A stretch of 64,000 nt of DNA from Enoplolaimus lenunculus (GCA_030248215.1 JASANG010000285.1:1-64000); one strand, 5' to 3'. Counted from the first letter of the stretch, positions 10,801 to 25,800 are shown. Made by a program: numbers and translations. Notes: a model not told the origin generated them from the sequence alone.

Positions 10801-13800
10801 AGAAACCTGGACGCCGCTTAAAGTAACATTGGCTAAAAACCCGATGTATAAGTTTTTTACGGGCCAATGACACGAGCGAGAGAATTATTTGACCCTTTGA
10901 AAACTGCCAGGTACTCAAGGCCTGTTATTTAAAGGTTTGTTTTATCAAGAGTGGATGATGAATACTTCAACAAGAGTATGCAGCTGGGTACATTCTGTGT
11001 AGGAAAAAATGTTCTCGGCACGCGTTGCGTTTGTGGCCTATTCCCATTTATTTAAAGGAGTGGAACAACCTTTGCGAATCATGGCAGTAAATGTATCTGG
11101 CATCAAAAAATGCTCAGCTTATAGTTTGATTTAGGGGTATTGCAAGTGACAGCGAACTCCCTTTAAATAATGGGAGTCGGCCAAAAACGCAACGTCCAGT
11201 GGTACATTTTGTACCATGCGGAACCCAGAGAGTTGCACACTCTTGTATCATGCAGTCTATGGTTTTATTGGCCATTCTGCAAAATTTGCCTCAATATTGA
11301 CTAATAACCGTTTGGATACGCCATATTTGCCTATATGCAATTTTGGACGGTTAAAAATTTCAAGTGCATTTTTAGCGTGCCAGTTTTCACATTCCTAGGT
11401 TGTTGACCTCTGAATATCAGGGTATAACGGGAGGTCTGACACCGGCTCTGGCTCGGGCAGAATAGCAACCTCCGGCTACGGTAGAATTTTTGCCTGACGT
11501 TCCGGCAATCTCCCTAGTGAAATAGTTTTACAAAAATTGTATGGTTCGATACATTTGACTATTTGGTTATAACCTTTGGCACAATTTTGGGGAACAAATT
11601 ATTCGGATTTGTTTAAAAATAAGCCTAAAATCAAATTTTTTGACAACGCTTTATTGATATTTGCTAAAATTAACAAATTAAATATTTTAAAGTGCCTAAT
11701 TTCGCATCACCAAAGGTTTCACTTCCGGCTCCGGCAAATTTTGTTGATCTGCGGCTCCGGTTCCGACGCTGGGCATTTTTCATCTCGGGTTGCACCCTGC
11801 TATAAAATACCCCTTCAAGTTCGTATGAACACGTTCATATGAGTCGCAACTAAATGTTAGGCGCAATTAGAAAAGGTGATATTAGCTATGTAATTTCACT
11901 ATTAAATATTGTATATTTTCAGTTCCACCCACAGTCCATCCAGAAAACGTTAACGTTACCGTCAAACAAAACGAAACGGCCCTGTTGCCATGCAACGCAT
12001 CCGGAATACCGGAACCGACAGTGGAATGGTTGAGCGAATCAGATTTCCGGTTGACAGCTGGTCGAAGTAAGCAAATTTTTGGCAAAATTTCTCACGGTAA
12101 CACTTTTAACGTAAGCATGGGTTGGCCAAGCAATACCTAAGCCTACAAACAAGGTCTCCGTATTGTAGCAAATGTAAGTTACAATTCTCAAATGTGTGTA
12201 GCAGCTATCACCAGTTAGTCATAGACTTTGAACTTTCGACCAATTACAGAAATTTAATAGAGTCCTCAATGTGTTATTAATTTCAAATCGTTGCTCGGGG
12301 CCATGTATAGAACAGGGCCGGAACGGTTTCCGGCATGACTGTAATAAAATAAGCTTAAGCTTAGGCTAATTTTTTTGCTTAGGCTTATGCTTAGGCTTAC
12401 GCTCACGCTTAGATACAGGCTCGTTCTTATGCTTGCGCTTAGGCTTAGGCTTACGCTTTGGCTTAGGAATATGCTTATACTACTGTTCCGGCCCTGTTCT
12501 ATACATTGGCCGCTGTTCATATCCAATTATAATTCATTACCTGAGTTTTGTAATAATCGACCGCTGGCTACGCTGACAGAATAGTGCATCCGGTTTGGCG
12601 CGGGTGGCTAATGAGTCCAGCTTCTCAGGCGCAATGGACGGGCAGGGCACGTGAGACCTTGGCTGCCGCGCACTGTCGTTATGACCCGGATATGGGGCGC
12701 GCAAGGGCTGTTTACCCCCTGACACCCTGAGAACAAATCGTTATAGCAACATTGAAATCAGAAATTTTGTATCTGAACTGCAGGGTTCCAACAGGGACTA
12801 AATTTTGCCGGAACAAGTACAGGAATTGAATTTTTATGCAGGAATCGGAATTTGAAATAATTTTCATCACCGAATTACTGTTGACCTTTTTACAAAACTT
12901 GCACAAATGGTTTAAGATAATTTTCAGCTATTTCATCAGTAAATTTTACGGAAGCACATCAGGAACAATTTTAGTAACAAAATTGAAAAACTAGGTACAA
13001 AAACATTAATTTTGACATTAAAAATTTTTCAAAGACAAATGTTTCCAATATTTAAATGATTATAAATAATATTCCACAAAACCGTTAAAATTCCCGTTCC
13101 TGCATCTTTTTGAATGCAGGAACAGGAACAGGAACACGAATTGAATTTTGGCAGGAATTCCGGCCGGAACAGGAATTACGGTTGAACCCGGCTAAACTGA
13201 CGTTTTCATCACTGTTAAAATAATTTAGAATATCAATTCATTGGAAGTTCACTTGAAATTCGTGACGTTCAACTGGAAGATGACACATTTTACCGGTGCG
13301 TTGCGTCAAATATGGCTGGAATCGCGTACGGACATCGCAAGCTCACAGTGCAAGGTAAAAGCTTACAAAATCAAGTTTGCACAAGAGTGCAAGTAAGCGT
13401 ATACTAAGCTATTAAAGTTGTCAAATTTGTCTTAAATTAAATCTGAAGGTTAGTAAATTTTGGCTAATTTCTAAATTATGCTTTTAGAAATTCAGACGCC
13501 GTAGCCAGCTCACTTTGTTAGCGGAGCTAAACATTTTTTAGAAGGGGTATAAGTTGGTTTTGATGACTTACAAGGAAGGTTGACAATTTTCTAGGAAGCC
13601 AAATCTTCCACAGTGGGGGCTTAGTCTTTTCGGGTTCCCTTGTGTTTACGGGCCCGTCGGAATTTTAATTGATCACGAAGAAGTAACTGTCTGCTAGAAA
13701 TTTTATACATCTGGCAGGTATCAAACACCAATTAGTGTTAAGAACAGCCGCAACTACTGGGAAGCAAATGAAATCTGATTGGACGATGTTAAAACTAAAA

Positions 13801-16800
13801 TACATTTTGTTGTTATCTGATTGGTTGGAAATGCTTTGTTTTTTATTTGAGCTGCCGTAACCAGCAGGGTGTCCATGGCCCAAAATAAATATATTGTTTC
13901 AGCTCCACCCCAATCGAAAATCATCTGGGTTGTATGCGACGAAAATGGCCGACCCCAGACAGACCGGCGTCTGTTTCCACGGCCACGTGATGACGTCAAA
14001 GACTCAGGTTTAGACGGCAATAGTTCTGGTCCGTGGGAAACAGACGGTGCGTCAGGGTTTTCGGATAACAACACTGACAACATTGTGTATCGGTGTATTC
14101 CGCGGCTCGCTGCTCAGCGGACTGGAAAATTGCTTAGATACCGTAAGACATTGGCAACATTTTTGTAATTAAAGAAATTGAGACATTTTGTCTAAAATTC
14201 AATTATTTGAGCTGAAATATAAATTACCAATTGGAATCTGCCACGTTTATTTCAATTACTTCAAAATACAGTAGCACAGGTGTAGCCTGGAACAACATTT
14301 CGCTGATTTCAAATTTTGTGGCCAAGAAAAATCGTCAAACTGTAAGATTCAGAAGGTTACTCTAAAACCTGTCAAAGTGTCTTTTTTCGAGTCTCTCCAG
14401 AAATTGCACTTGTGTACTTCAAATGCTGCTATAACCTTCAGGTGTTCCAATCATTGTCGAACTGCCACGTAATCAAGAACTGGTCGTCGGGGACACTCTT
14501 GAAATCTCGTGTGCCGCCATTGGTTACCCACCGCCAAGAATTATCTGGTTACACAATTCTACTTATGTCGACGGTAATGTTTTACCATTGGTAGCGGGTG
14601 ATTGATAAGGTTCAAAAAATGAAATTTTAGTGTTTTTAAAAATTGAAAATTTTAGTATTTTTAAAATTTTGAAATTTTAGTATATTTACAAATTCGAAAT
14701 TTTTGTATTTTTAAAAGTTTAAAAACTTGAATTTTAGTATTTTTAAAAATTGGAAATTTTAGTATTTTTAAAATTTTGAAATTTTAGTATTTTTACAAAT
14801 TTGAAATTTTAGTATTTTCAAAAATTTGAAATTTTAGTATTTTTGCAAACTTGAAATTTTAGTATTTTTAAAAATTTGAAATTTTAGTATTTCTATTTTA
14901 TTTTTAAAATTTGAAATTTTAGTATTTTTAAAAATTTGAAATTTTAGTATTTGAAATTTTAGTATTTTTGCAAACTTGAAATTTTAGTATTTTTAAAAAT
15001 TTGAAATTTTAGTATTTTTATTTTATTTTTAAAATTTGAAATTTTAGTATTTTTAAAAATTTGAAATTATAGTATTTTTCAGGAAGTCACTCTCCTGAGT
15101 GATAATTGATAATTTTAACTTACTAAATTGCGGGAACCTACTTAGGGGTAATAGGAACAGAGAACTCAGGACTCTTGGTATAAGATAAATTTTTTCGGTA
15201 TAATTTTGTTGAAATATATCGTTAATGACAATTATAACATTTTAACCCTAAATAATTAATCTTAAGCATCTTCAAACGGTTTTTATAAGCTTGGACATGT
15301 GTTTATTTGTGTTCAATTGTATTCATTGTATGAATTTCCTAAGCAGTAGAGAATGTATTGAGCTTTATGAACAAACGAATATTGTACAGTAATCACTGAC
15401 TAAGAACATTCAAGCTTAAGGGCAAACCTATGTACACCGTTTAGACCACATTAGAAAGTTTGCCAAAATGAAAACATTTTTTCTCAAACCTTTTGTCAAA
15501 TCTTTCAATTTTTTCATTTTTTACGCGATTAGAATTTAGTGATTCTTAAATTATATATATTTTTGACACAATTATTTTATTTTAAATTATTTCTTAATTT
15601 CATAAACATTTTTGACACGAGTTTTTCAATTCAATTATTTTTTAAATTTTATATTTTTACAACAACGTTTTCAGATCAACCACGCACAGTACATGGACGC
15701 AGTACATTACGCATCAACGCTGTCCAATCGAGCGATTCGGGAAATTACGAATGTTCAGCTCAAAACGAAGTCGGACTCAAGCGAGCAATGGCTGTTGTTG
15801 ATATTATTTCAGGTAACAAAATTTTAATATTTTTATTAAATTTAAGACATTTTATTAAAAACTTTTTTTACTTTTAATTTTTGTTAATAACAAAGACAAC
15901 GATTTTGCCTTATAATTTTATTTCAGTGCTTTTACTTGATACATTTTGCTTTTGGGCCGACCCAAATTTGTATCGTTAATACGGAATGCTGGGTTGACTT
16001 CCGCAACATTCGAACATCCCGGAATCAAATATGCATCCGTCCACTGATCGTTTAAATTGGTTTTATATACCTTACGTTTTATTCGTATATAGAGTATAAG
16101 TAAGGGTGGTGCTATACTTGTCGTGCAACGGTGTCCTGGGTCATTCAGCACCGTCTGATGTCGTCCATTGCCGTCCGGCGCGGTGTGTCACCGTCCGTCA
16201 CTATACGGTATCGTATGTAGGTAAATAGTAGGCGTACAGTACCGTATGGGTGTCGGACAGTGACGGACGCCGGACGTCATCAAAAGCATAAAGCGTCAAA
16301 ACGCATAAAACGAGATAAATACGAACGAAACTTGCAAATGCAACAACATTGCCTGTGTATAGAAATAATTATATTTAATTATTTTATTTACAGACGTCAA
16401 ATTAGTCAAATCAACAACCGGATATAAATCCGTGATTTCCGACGGAACCGACAGAAAAGTTTCGTTGCTATCCTGTGACGTGCCTTACAGCCCTGCGGTG
16501 TACAGTTCAGATTATTGGTGGTCGAATATAAAGCCGTCAGTGAACCGCTACCGTAGCCGGATACTGACAAACGGATCGTTGGTGGTGCTTGATTATCAGC
16601 ATGTAAGTGTATATGTCGTGTCCTGAACAGCTATTTGTTCCAGTTGGCAACTGATTATCTGAAATACTAATTGTTATCCTGGACAGTTTAAGCAACTCCT
16701 GTGAAATAAAAATTATCTTTCAATTCTACTTGTCAACCGGGTTTTCCCGATGTGCAAAAAATGACGAATGCACAAACATTTACATACATATTTTATTTTC

Positions 16801-19800
16801 ATAGAACAATCACGTTTATGTGCTAAGAAATCATTACAAGCAAAGTAATGTTGGAAGGTTGCCAAAACTACGTATGTTGGGCGTTCCAGTGTTAATTTTA
16901 GGGATTGCAGGAAAAACCTGTAGAGTTTTACGTCCGTCTATCAGATACGTTTATATTAGTCAATTGGGTTTAATTTGCATTCGTGTAGTTGTTTCGGTTG
17001 CCCCCGTCATTGGCAACAGGGTCAACGATAATTGGTCGCCAGACAACTTGTCGCCAAACACGACCCATGTAAAGATCAGGGGCGGAACGTGTTTCTGTGG
17101 GACTGCAATAGAGTAATTTTAAGATTTAGACTAATGTTTTGCTTGGCTTAGGCTTAGACTTAGGAATATGCTCATTCTTACGCTTAGGCCTATGTTTAGG
17201 CTTAGAATATCCTTATAATACTGATCCATCAGTGTTGTTTAAATAGATCCCAAACACTAACCTAAACCCTACGAATAAATCTAAGCATAATCCTAAGCTT
17301 GAGCCTAAAGCCTAAGCCTAATGACGAGCGACGAACGCGTTAGTTAACGAGTTGTCGGGCGATGAATTGTCGTGATACTTTGACAAGATACGAAACTAAT
17401 CACAACAGTGTTGTTGAATTTAAATTATATAATCGGTTCAAAATTTACCACATTTCTGAAAATCAGTCATTGAAAAACTTTTTTTATAAAATTTTAAGAA
17501 AAAATATTTTAATTTTAAAACAAAATTTTGTTTATTTTATAGGCATCGGATTTGATTGCGTATAAATGTATGCTAAAAGGTGGTTTATCTGGAAATGTAA
17601 ACGTACAAGAGTATATCGTTTATGACGGTAAGCAAACAGTGTTCTGTCCTTTTATTAGGGGTGTGACCAGTGGTTAAAAGAACCTCTAGGGGGGTGCTCA
17701 GGGATCAACTTTCCCTATAAATATTTTACGCTCGTTTAAAAGTCATCTCAAATGATACCTTACCTCTCCTGCAAAATATTAGCCCTCGAGCATAGTGGGT
17801 CAGCTACAAGGCTCATTATGTCATGTGACTAACGGCCACTCCCTTCTCCAAATTTTTTTGCCTTGGTTGGGTACTGTAGTCACCCGACAAAGAGGGGAGT
17901 AATAACAGGTGTCCCCATCTTTAGTCCCAATCAATAGGAGTCCATATCTTTAATAAGAGTCCGTAAGCGGATAGAGTCCCTAAACCTTAATTAGAGTCGA
18001 TAAATGTCAATTATCCCTAATTGTAGTGTTAAACTGACTCCATGACCAAATACAGTTGAGTTGGAAACTTTAAAGTGTACTTAAATTTTGAAAATACATT
18101 CTTAAGTATGACCTTGCATTATCGCACAACGTTTTGATACACGACAAATTAACGCTTAATTCAACGGATCGTTGCAATACCGGATATATCAATAACGAAG
18201 TGCGGCGAAGGCTGCGTTAACAATAGATAACAGTCCGTAACCGAATAACAGGGCCCTGTGGAGAGGTCAAATAAATATCAGTCGTTCCACCTCTTATATT
18301 CGGGTCACTACAGTACATTCATAGATTGAAACATTTGACTGTTCACGTTTACTCTGAATCGCCACTGGTGATGTAACTTGCTCAAGAGTATTTATTTATT
18401 ATTAACTTTTATTTATATTAATATATTTCAGAGCTTCCGAATGTTTGAAAATCTTTTGTAGAACAACAAAACGGCTAAAATATTTGCTTTAAAAATTAAA
18501 AATGACATCGGAAACACAGCGTTCTGCACCCCCTCGCCTTGTGATGGCGCGGGCCGTTGCATTCGAAAAATAATGAAATACATTTCAGAGCTTCCGATCG
18601 TTTCAATACATCCGCCGGAACTATCCCTGGTTTCCGGTGGCACGTTTTCACTCGATTGTAGCAATACCGGACATCCGCTTACAACAGTCGTCCGCTGGTA
18701 TCATAGCGGAATTCCGATCCTCGAAGGGTCAAGGGTGAAAACGGAAGGAACGACGCTGACGGTAAAGAATGGACTCATTTCAGACGCAGGGTCGTACCGT
18801 TGTGTGGCGACGAATAATGTGGGTGAAGCCTATGGCGAAGCTCGGGTCAATATACAACAGTCAGGTGAGTTGAATGGCAAATGTGAATTTATATTTTTAG
18901 GTTGTAAGGAGTCTGTAGTCTGGGGGGCGGAGACACGAAATCTGGACCCCCTAGGAATTTAAAAAAAGTGGCCTATCGTATAGATCACGACGAGCTCAGT
19001 CTCCATGTTCGTAAAGTATAAGCTTCACCAGGTTTATTCGTTTACCAAATTTGGTCAACGTTTGTACATGTTTTATACAGTTAAAAATTGAAGTTTGAAG
19101 GACCAGCGCGTCGAAATATATAAAATAAACTGTCTTTAATTAAATTCCTAGGAGGTCCATGTTCCGTACCTCCGCCGCCAGGGGTTACAGAACGGCTTTT
19201 ACGCCGCACCCCTCAGTTTAAGAAAGTACTTTTGTAGTTTCTCGAAATATATAAAATAAACTGTCTTTAATTAAATTCCTAGGAGGTCCATGTTCCGTAC
19301 CTCCGCCGCCAGGGGTTACAGAACGGCTTTTACGCCGCACCCCTCAGTTTAAGAAAGTACTTTTGTAGTTTCTCGAAATATATAAAATAAACTGTCTTTA
19401 ATTAATTCCTAGGAGGTCCATGTCCGTACCTCCGCCGCCAGGGGTTACAGAACGGCTTTTACGCCGCACCCCTCAGTTTAAGAAAGTACTTTTGTAGTTT
19501 CTCGAAATATATAAAATAAACTGTCTTTAATTAAATTCCTAGGAGGTCCATGTTCCGTACCTCCGCCGCCAGGGGTTACAGAACGGCTTTTACGCCGCAG
19601 TTTAAGAAAGTACTTTTGTAGTTTCCTTCTGCAGTGGAAAATTTCCCCCATCTGTATAACTGAGAGCTGTAACAGTGGTTTGAGTATATTCCTATGTCTA
19701 AGCTGCTAAATCTAGGCCTAAGCATAACTTTTCCACTGCAGGGGGCTCAGGCCCGTCGCCAGCTCACCTTGCTAGGGGGGACTAAAAATCTTTTAGGTGT

Positions 19801-22800
19801 GGCATTCAAGGGTTTTTCAATGAGTTATAAGCGAGGGTTAAAATTTTCTAGGATGGGCCAAAAATTTTCCAGGGAGGGGCTCAGCCCCCCCTGCCTCCCT
19901 GCCCTTATCTACGGGCCCGAGGGAACTACGGAAGTTATATTTAAAATTCCTTCCGGTCAAAAAGCTTTGTCCTCATTTGTGAATATTGCATTTTACTGCA
20001 ATCTTCGACGCCTACGGCCCAAACATTTTGCCGATTCTTGTCAACCATTTGTAAATTCGTTAATATTTGCATGTAAATGTCGATCCTCCATTGTATATTT
20101 CAGCTTAACCCTTTCTCACATGAATATTTTCAATTTCATATGAGATATAATTTCAAGGTAAGATTCGATCCCCAGTCTTACTGATGGGAGGCGTTTACGA
20201 TGACCACTGAGATATAGGAGCTTGACGCTCGAGCCCGAGTAGGCTCTCACGTGTTGTAGAGATTTTGCACTGCGCACATATGTTATAAATGTTAAACACT
20301 GCTCACAGTGTGTGTATTGCTCGTACATTATTGTATTTAGTTGCTCATAGTTTACTCTATGAGTGAAAGGGTTAAGTGGATTTCAAAACTTATAGCAGAA
20401 CTTTTTGAAACAAAAAATTCAGGTCTAATTCTCAAATCCACATTATTTACAGAATATGAATTTTCTTTCGGTTGATTAAATTTGAACGGTTTAACAAAAA
20501 CGGTTAAAGATCACACTTGAAAATGTTAGAGGATCTACTGTAGCGAAAAGGTCTAAATGGAAATTTGTGGGCGAAACCCGTTGTAGGTACATTTTAATAT
20601 AACCGGAACTGAAAAGTTGAAAATATACTGGAGCCGGAGCTAGAAAACAAAAAATTCTTGTTACCAAAAAGTTCAGTTTTAACGCTAGTTTTTGAATTTA
20701 TCAGTGTAAACACACCATTTACAATGTCAAAATCTTGAAACAAATGCAGTAGCTGGAAACGTATGATCATTTATAAAGTATGACACACAAATTAAAAATG
20801 TTAGCAATACACGCTCAGACAATTTTAGAAAAATATGTTATAATAATATATCCAATTTTTGTTAAATTTTCGAATGAGAAAAATTTTCAATACCGAAAAT
20901 ACAGGATGTATATACTGCAAAAAAATGGTGAGTCAAATTGACTGTCTCCGAAATAGGTTCTGGCGGAGTCCGATTTTGACTCAGTTTGTGTAGTCCCGTT
21001 AGCCTATTTCGGAGAGTGTCAATTTGACTCGCCATTTTTGCAGTGTATATTATTCAAACGATGATGGTAAAATGAGCAAATTTTGGCTAATGTTTAGAAA
21101 TTTACTAAATAGCGCAAAGAACAACTCATTTATTTGCATAGTTTATACTTTATAGTATTTTTATGTTTTTGCATGTATTTTAGTTATTTGTTTTTTGCAA
21201 GCAATGCTTAATTTCACTTAAATGTACTGATTGTGACCGGATTCTCTTTGTAAAAAGTATTTTCTTTACTACCGACTATTTTAGCTTGTATTATTTTAAA
21301 ATTTTAAATTTAAAAAGTTTAAAATTTGGTTAACTACACGCCAAAGAAAGACATGACTAATGAACTTCCTACTAAAATTTCAACCAAAAATTTTTTCAAA
21401 TAAAATCATGGAATTTGGGCTTTTTCAAATTTAGTTTGCTGATTCGGTTTACAGAAATGTTCTTACCCACACAGACAAGGATGCTCAACATATCACATTT
21501 TGGAACTACACGGTCGTCACGTTCCCTATTCGATGTTTTTGCCCTAAGGACCACACCGGGAATCCAGCCTCGGCTTTTTTGCACTCGAGTCAAGCATGCT
21601 ACCAGTACACCATGTGGTGATTGCAACAACTTCATATACTGGCATATGTGCACATGTATTACAGTCTTTTAGCCTTACTTACACTTACCTTGCTTTACCG
21701 ACATTTAGGAACAACTGTGGCACCTGGAATAATTTAGATTCCGCTGCTAATTTAAATACCAAAGCCTCTAGTGGCCCTCTTCGAAGATTTTTGCAGCCCA
21801 AAGCATGGTGCACTCGAGACGAACTTAGAAAGTTACACAAACTTTTTAATTCTATTGAGATATGTTATTCTGTTTTACATGTACTTTTTACTCGTTTTTG
21901 GATTTCAGTTTTAAAAATTTGAAAATATTTTGTAACCACTTTAAATTGAAAAAATACATAGCTACGCATTTGATTTTATGACCCATATTCCCAAACACAT
22001 GTAGAAAACTATTATCAGTTAGTAATACCAAGAGTGGATGATCACTCTTTATAAGAAGAGTGTGCAACTGAGCACATTCTGTGTATTAAAGAATGTACCA
22101 GCACGCGTTGCATTTTTGTTCGACGCTTCCCCCTCAAACAGGGGGGGTTAAGCAAGAGATTAACAGTATGCTTCAGTACACCTACCCCACCCTTAAACAA
22201 GGGTGGGGGGTTGCAATTTGCTCCTAGCATACCACGATATAAACCTGCATACAGACCCCCCTAAACAAGGGAGGGTAGGCCAAAAACGCAACGCGTGCCG
22301 GGTACATTCTTTAATCAACAGAATTTACCCAGTTGCACATCCTTGTTAATGAACTTACATGGTTATTCACACATTTCAACTAAGTTCCTACCCATGATTT
22401 TTAATGAATTAAAAGGGTTCAATTTATATAGTTATAACTCTAATTACTTTGTTAGAGAGGCGGATCCAAAAATTTATGACGGGTGCAGGCTGTTAAATGT
22501 TAAGAAACGCAAAAATTGTAAGGTAGGGACCTTATCATTAATGATCATCAAAAATTTGCAGAGGACAAAAAATTGTACGGTAGGTGGGCCTTATCGTTTT
22601 ATCCTAAAAAAATTCCGCAGGAAAAATTGTTTTTTCAACAAAAAATTGTCTGAGGGCCAAAATTGTAAGGTGGGACCTTACTATTTTAACACAAAAAATT
22701 CTGATGGAGGGCGTACGCCCACCCCACCCAGCTGTGGATCCGCTAGTGCTTCTTTAATATTTATTTTTATGCTGTTCTTTGTAGGTTTAGTATTGTTTAT

Positions 22801-25800
22801 CTCACAACGTCCGTTTTGAATTATTGTCTTATCCACGGCAACTCCGTCTTGTTCATCACTATAAACGTCGGCAGGATATCGGAAAAGGGGGGGGGTTACA
22901 ATCTATAAAAATTCACAAACGGGGTTCTTATTCCAAAACGAGGGTGTTGACCCCGTAAATATGTCGCCTAGCAACGCCCTTAAACTTCATTTAGTATGCG
23001 GATTATTTAAAATCAGGTGGTTTATTATTGAGATTCAAACTTTTGCACATTTTTGCGTTTAATTTATTCGGCCTCTGTGTAGAATTTGCATGGTTTCAGT
23101 TCAAATAGGTCCATTATCAATGCTCACATTTTAGACTCGACCCACGCTCTGTTAGTCAGACTTCCGGTGGACGGGGGTGAATGGACCCCCTGGTCAAGCT
23201 GGACATCATGCGATCGATCGTGTGGGCATGGGGGTACACGGCAACGAATACGCGCATGTAAGGTACCTCAGTCGGAACAAGGTGGTGTCATCGATATTCC
23301 TTGCGTCGGGGGGATGACTGAAACTCGGCCGTGTTTCGTGTTACCCCCTTGCATGAAACAAGGTAAAGTTATGGGTGTTTACCTAATTTTTAAATTCAAA
23401 ATGGATTATTATGCCTGGTTATTTTTTTGGGTAAAAAATATTTATTTTTCATTTTTAATTTTTAGCTGGTTTGCTAAAATGTTATTTTTTTGGTTTTTAT
23501 TTATTTAAGTTTTGAGTATTTAGTTAAACCGATAATTTGTGAAAATATATAACTTTCATATCAAATTGTATAAATAATCTAATTTTAAGGGTTATGCCAT
23601 GCTTGTCGTATGGCGTCGTCCGTCACCTTCCGATATCCGTACGGCGCCATCCATCACGGTCCGAAACCGTCCGTCACTGTCCGGTATCGTACGCAAAATT
23701 ACTCACTTGCGATACCGTATGGTGACGGAAGGTGACGGACAGCGCCGTACGGATGACGGACGGCGCTGGACGTCATCAAAAAGAATAGCGCTACCGTAAT
23801 ACTGATCTCTGCCCCAATTACTCCATTTTGAGATGTGTGTTCTTCGCCAATCCAGAAATATATGCCGATTTTAAATTTAAGTTGTTTTTGTTTCATGAAA
23901 ATTTAACTGAAAAAACTTTAGTCGATTCAAAAAAGGTGTCGATAAAATGCCGATTCTTTGCCAATACTTTTTTCACTTAGCAGTCAGTTGGAATGCTATC
24001 AATTTTACTTGTTAACGTATATTAATGCGTTTGATTAGGAAACTGTTATGTCTTGTGCTTTTGTGTTTGAAAAAATTAATTGAATTCGACCGTTCTCATG
24101 AAATTATTACCGTTAATGGCTGTTAGGATTTAAACCTTCGCGTTTATAATGATGTGAAATGTAGTATAATCATATCAGTTGTTTAAGCATTGTGTATTAA
24201 ACTAGAATTGAAATCAGATTAGCATTGGTTTTGCATCGGCAAAATTTGAAAATAAGAATCAACTTTGGCATAAACAAAAATTTTAATATCAGCAAATCTT
24301 TAATCAATTTACTTATTTTTTCCGTTGGAATATATGTTTTACGTGTATCTCACATTTCCAATATCTACGCGGTTGAATTACCTGATCGGAGTTCCCTCGT
24401 TGGCCAAAATCAGGCAAACTTAACCTTCAATTAATAAATATCAAACGACACGGATACGCAATACTTTGACATCAATAAGTAAACTTAATGTACCGTTATG
24501 TCGGTTACGCTCTGCATTTCAAATTGTTTCCGGCAATCCACCCTTCATTTGATAGTAATTTAAAAATTAAAATTTACATTTTTTAAATTTAAGAAGTAAT
24601 TCTGGTAATTTGATTATGATTTAGAAATTAAAATTTAATTTTTTTAATTTTTGCGGTAATTCCGGTATTTTGATCATTAATTAAATATTAAAATGATTTT
24701 TTTTAATTTCACAAGTAATCGCTGTAAAATTTCATCATTATTTAAAATACAAAATTTAAATTCTTTTAATTAGAATATCAATAATATAAAAAAAAAAAAA
24801 AAAAATTAGAAAAAGTAATTTGATTATAATTTAAAAATTAAAATTAAAATGTTTTTAAAAATTAGAAATAATTCCGGTAATTTGATTATAATTTAAAAAT
24901 TAAAATTATTTTAGAAGTAATTCCGGTCACAGTTCGTGGATCGATCCATGGGTCATTGAACGGGACGGAGCTCAACGGCTCACCGGTGCGTGTGGTCATT
25001 ACTCCTGTTGATGCTGATATGCAACAAGTCGACGTTCAAGTTGATATGTTGCCACGAAGCATGAGTAAGTTCCCCAACTGAAGACACCTGGCTAAAACAA
25101 CGCGGCGGACATCTGCGATCCCGTGGAACATAATATTGCTATTGCATTATTAATTCGGCGAAGGTACGGAATCTGGACACCGCTTGAAATTAAACCAAAA
25201 TTGATGTTGTTATGTAGATTTCGACGAGCTGAGTTCAACGGTACCTTTTTTATGAATGTGTTAACACATACTGATTTGAAGCCGAAGTATCCATCATTCA
25301 CATGTTCGTAAAATTGCCACTAATTGTCAAAAAATAATAATTTTTTTACTCCATGGGTATCACTACGTTCACCCACCCCCCACCCCCCCCCCCCCCGGAG
25401 GGGAGCCGCCCCGTGATTGTTTTTAAATTTTGTAAACTACAGAAAGATGTCAAGACCGATTATTTTTTACAAAATTTTTTCCGTTCCGTTATTGAAAACA
25501 ATAGGGTTTCCTTATACAGTTGAAACTTATCACTGTATTTAAATTTTAAGTTTAATATTTTATTTGTTTGTACATTTTCAGAGCAATCAGCAAAATCGTT
25601 CACAAGCATACTTGCAAGTCCGTGTTGGGCTATCGCCAACGCTCCTATTTACCGGTTAGCATCAACGGCAATAACGTCGGAACCTTTGATGTTACGACCC
25701 CCGACAAACTACGATATAGAACCCACAGGGTATAGTCAACGAAGCGAGTATCGGTTTGATACAGGTAATCATCGGTTTATAGTCTCTAAAAACTTAAACT

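Noticed and set aside
18427-18445. A second acceptor-like TTTCAGAGCTTCCGA just upstream of exon 18
   Set aside because: It repeats the start of exon 18 (18582-18597), but what follows does not keep the Ig reading frame, so it is probably a small local duplication.
22295-22819. 174-residue + strand frame
   Set aside because: It is built from pieces of two MITEs (repeated CKVGP-like words from a tandem relic). Not a gene.
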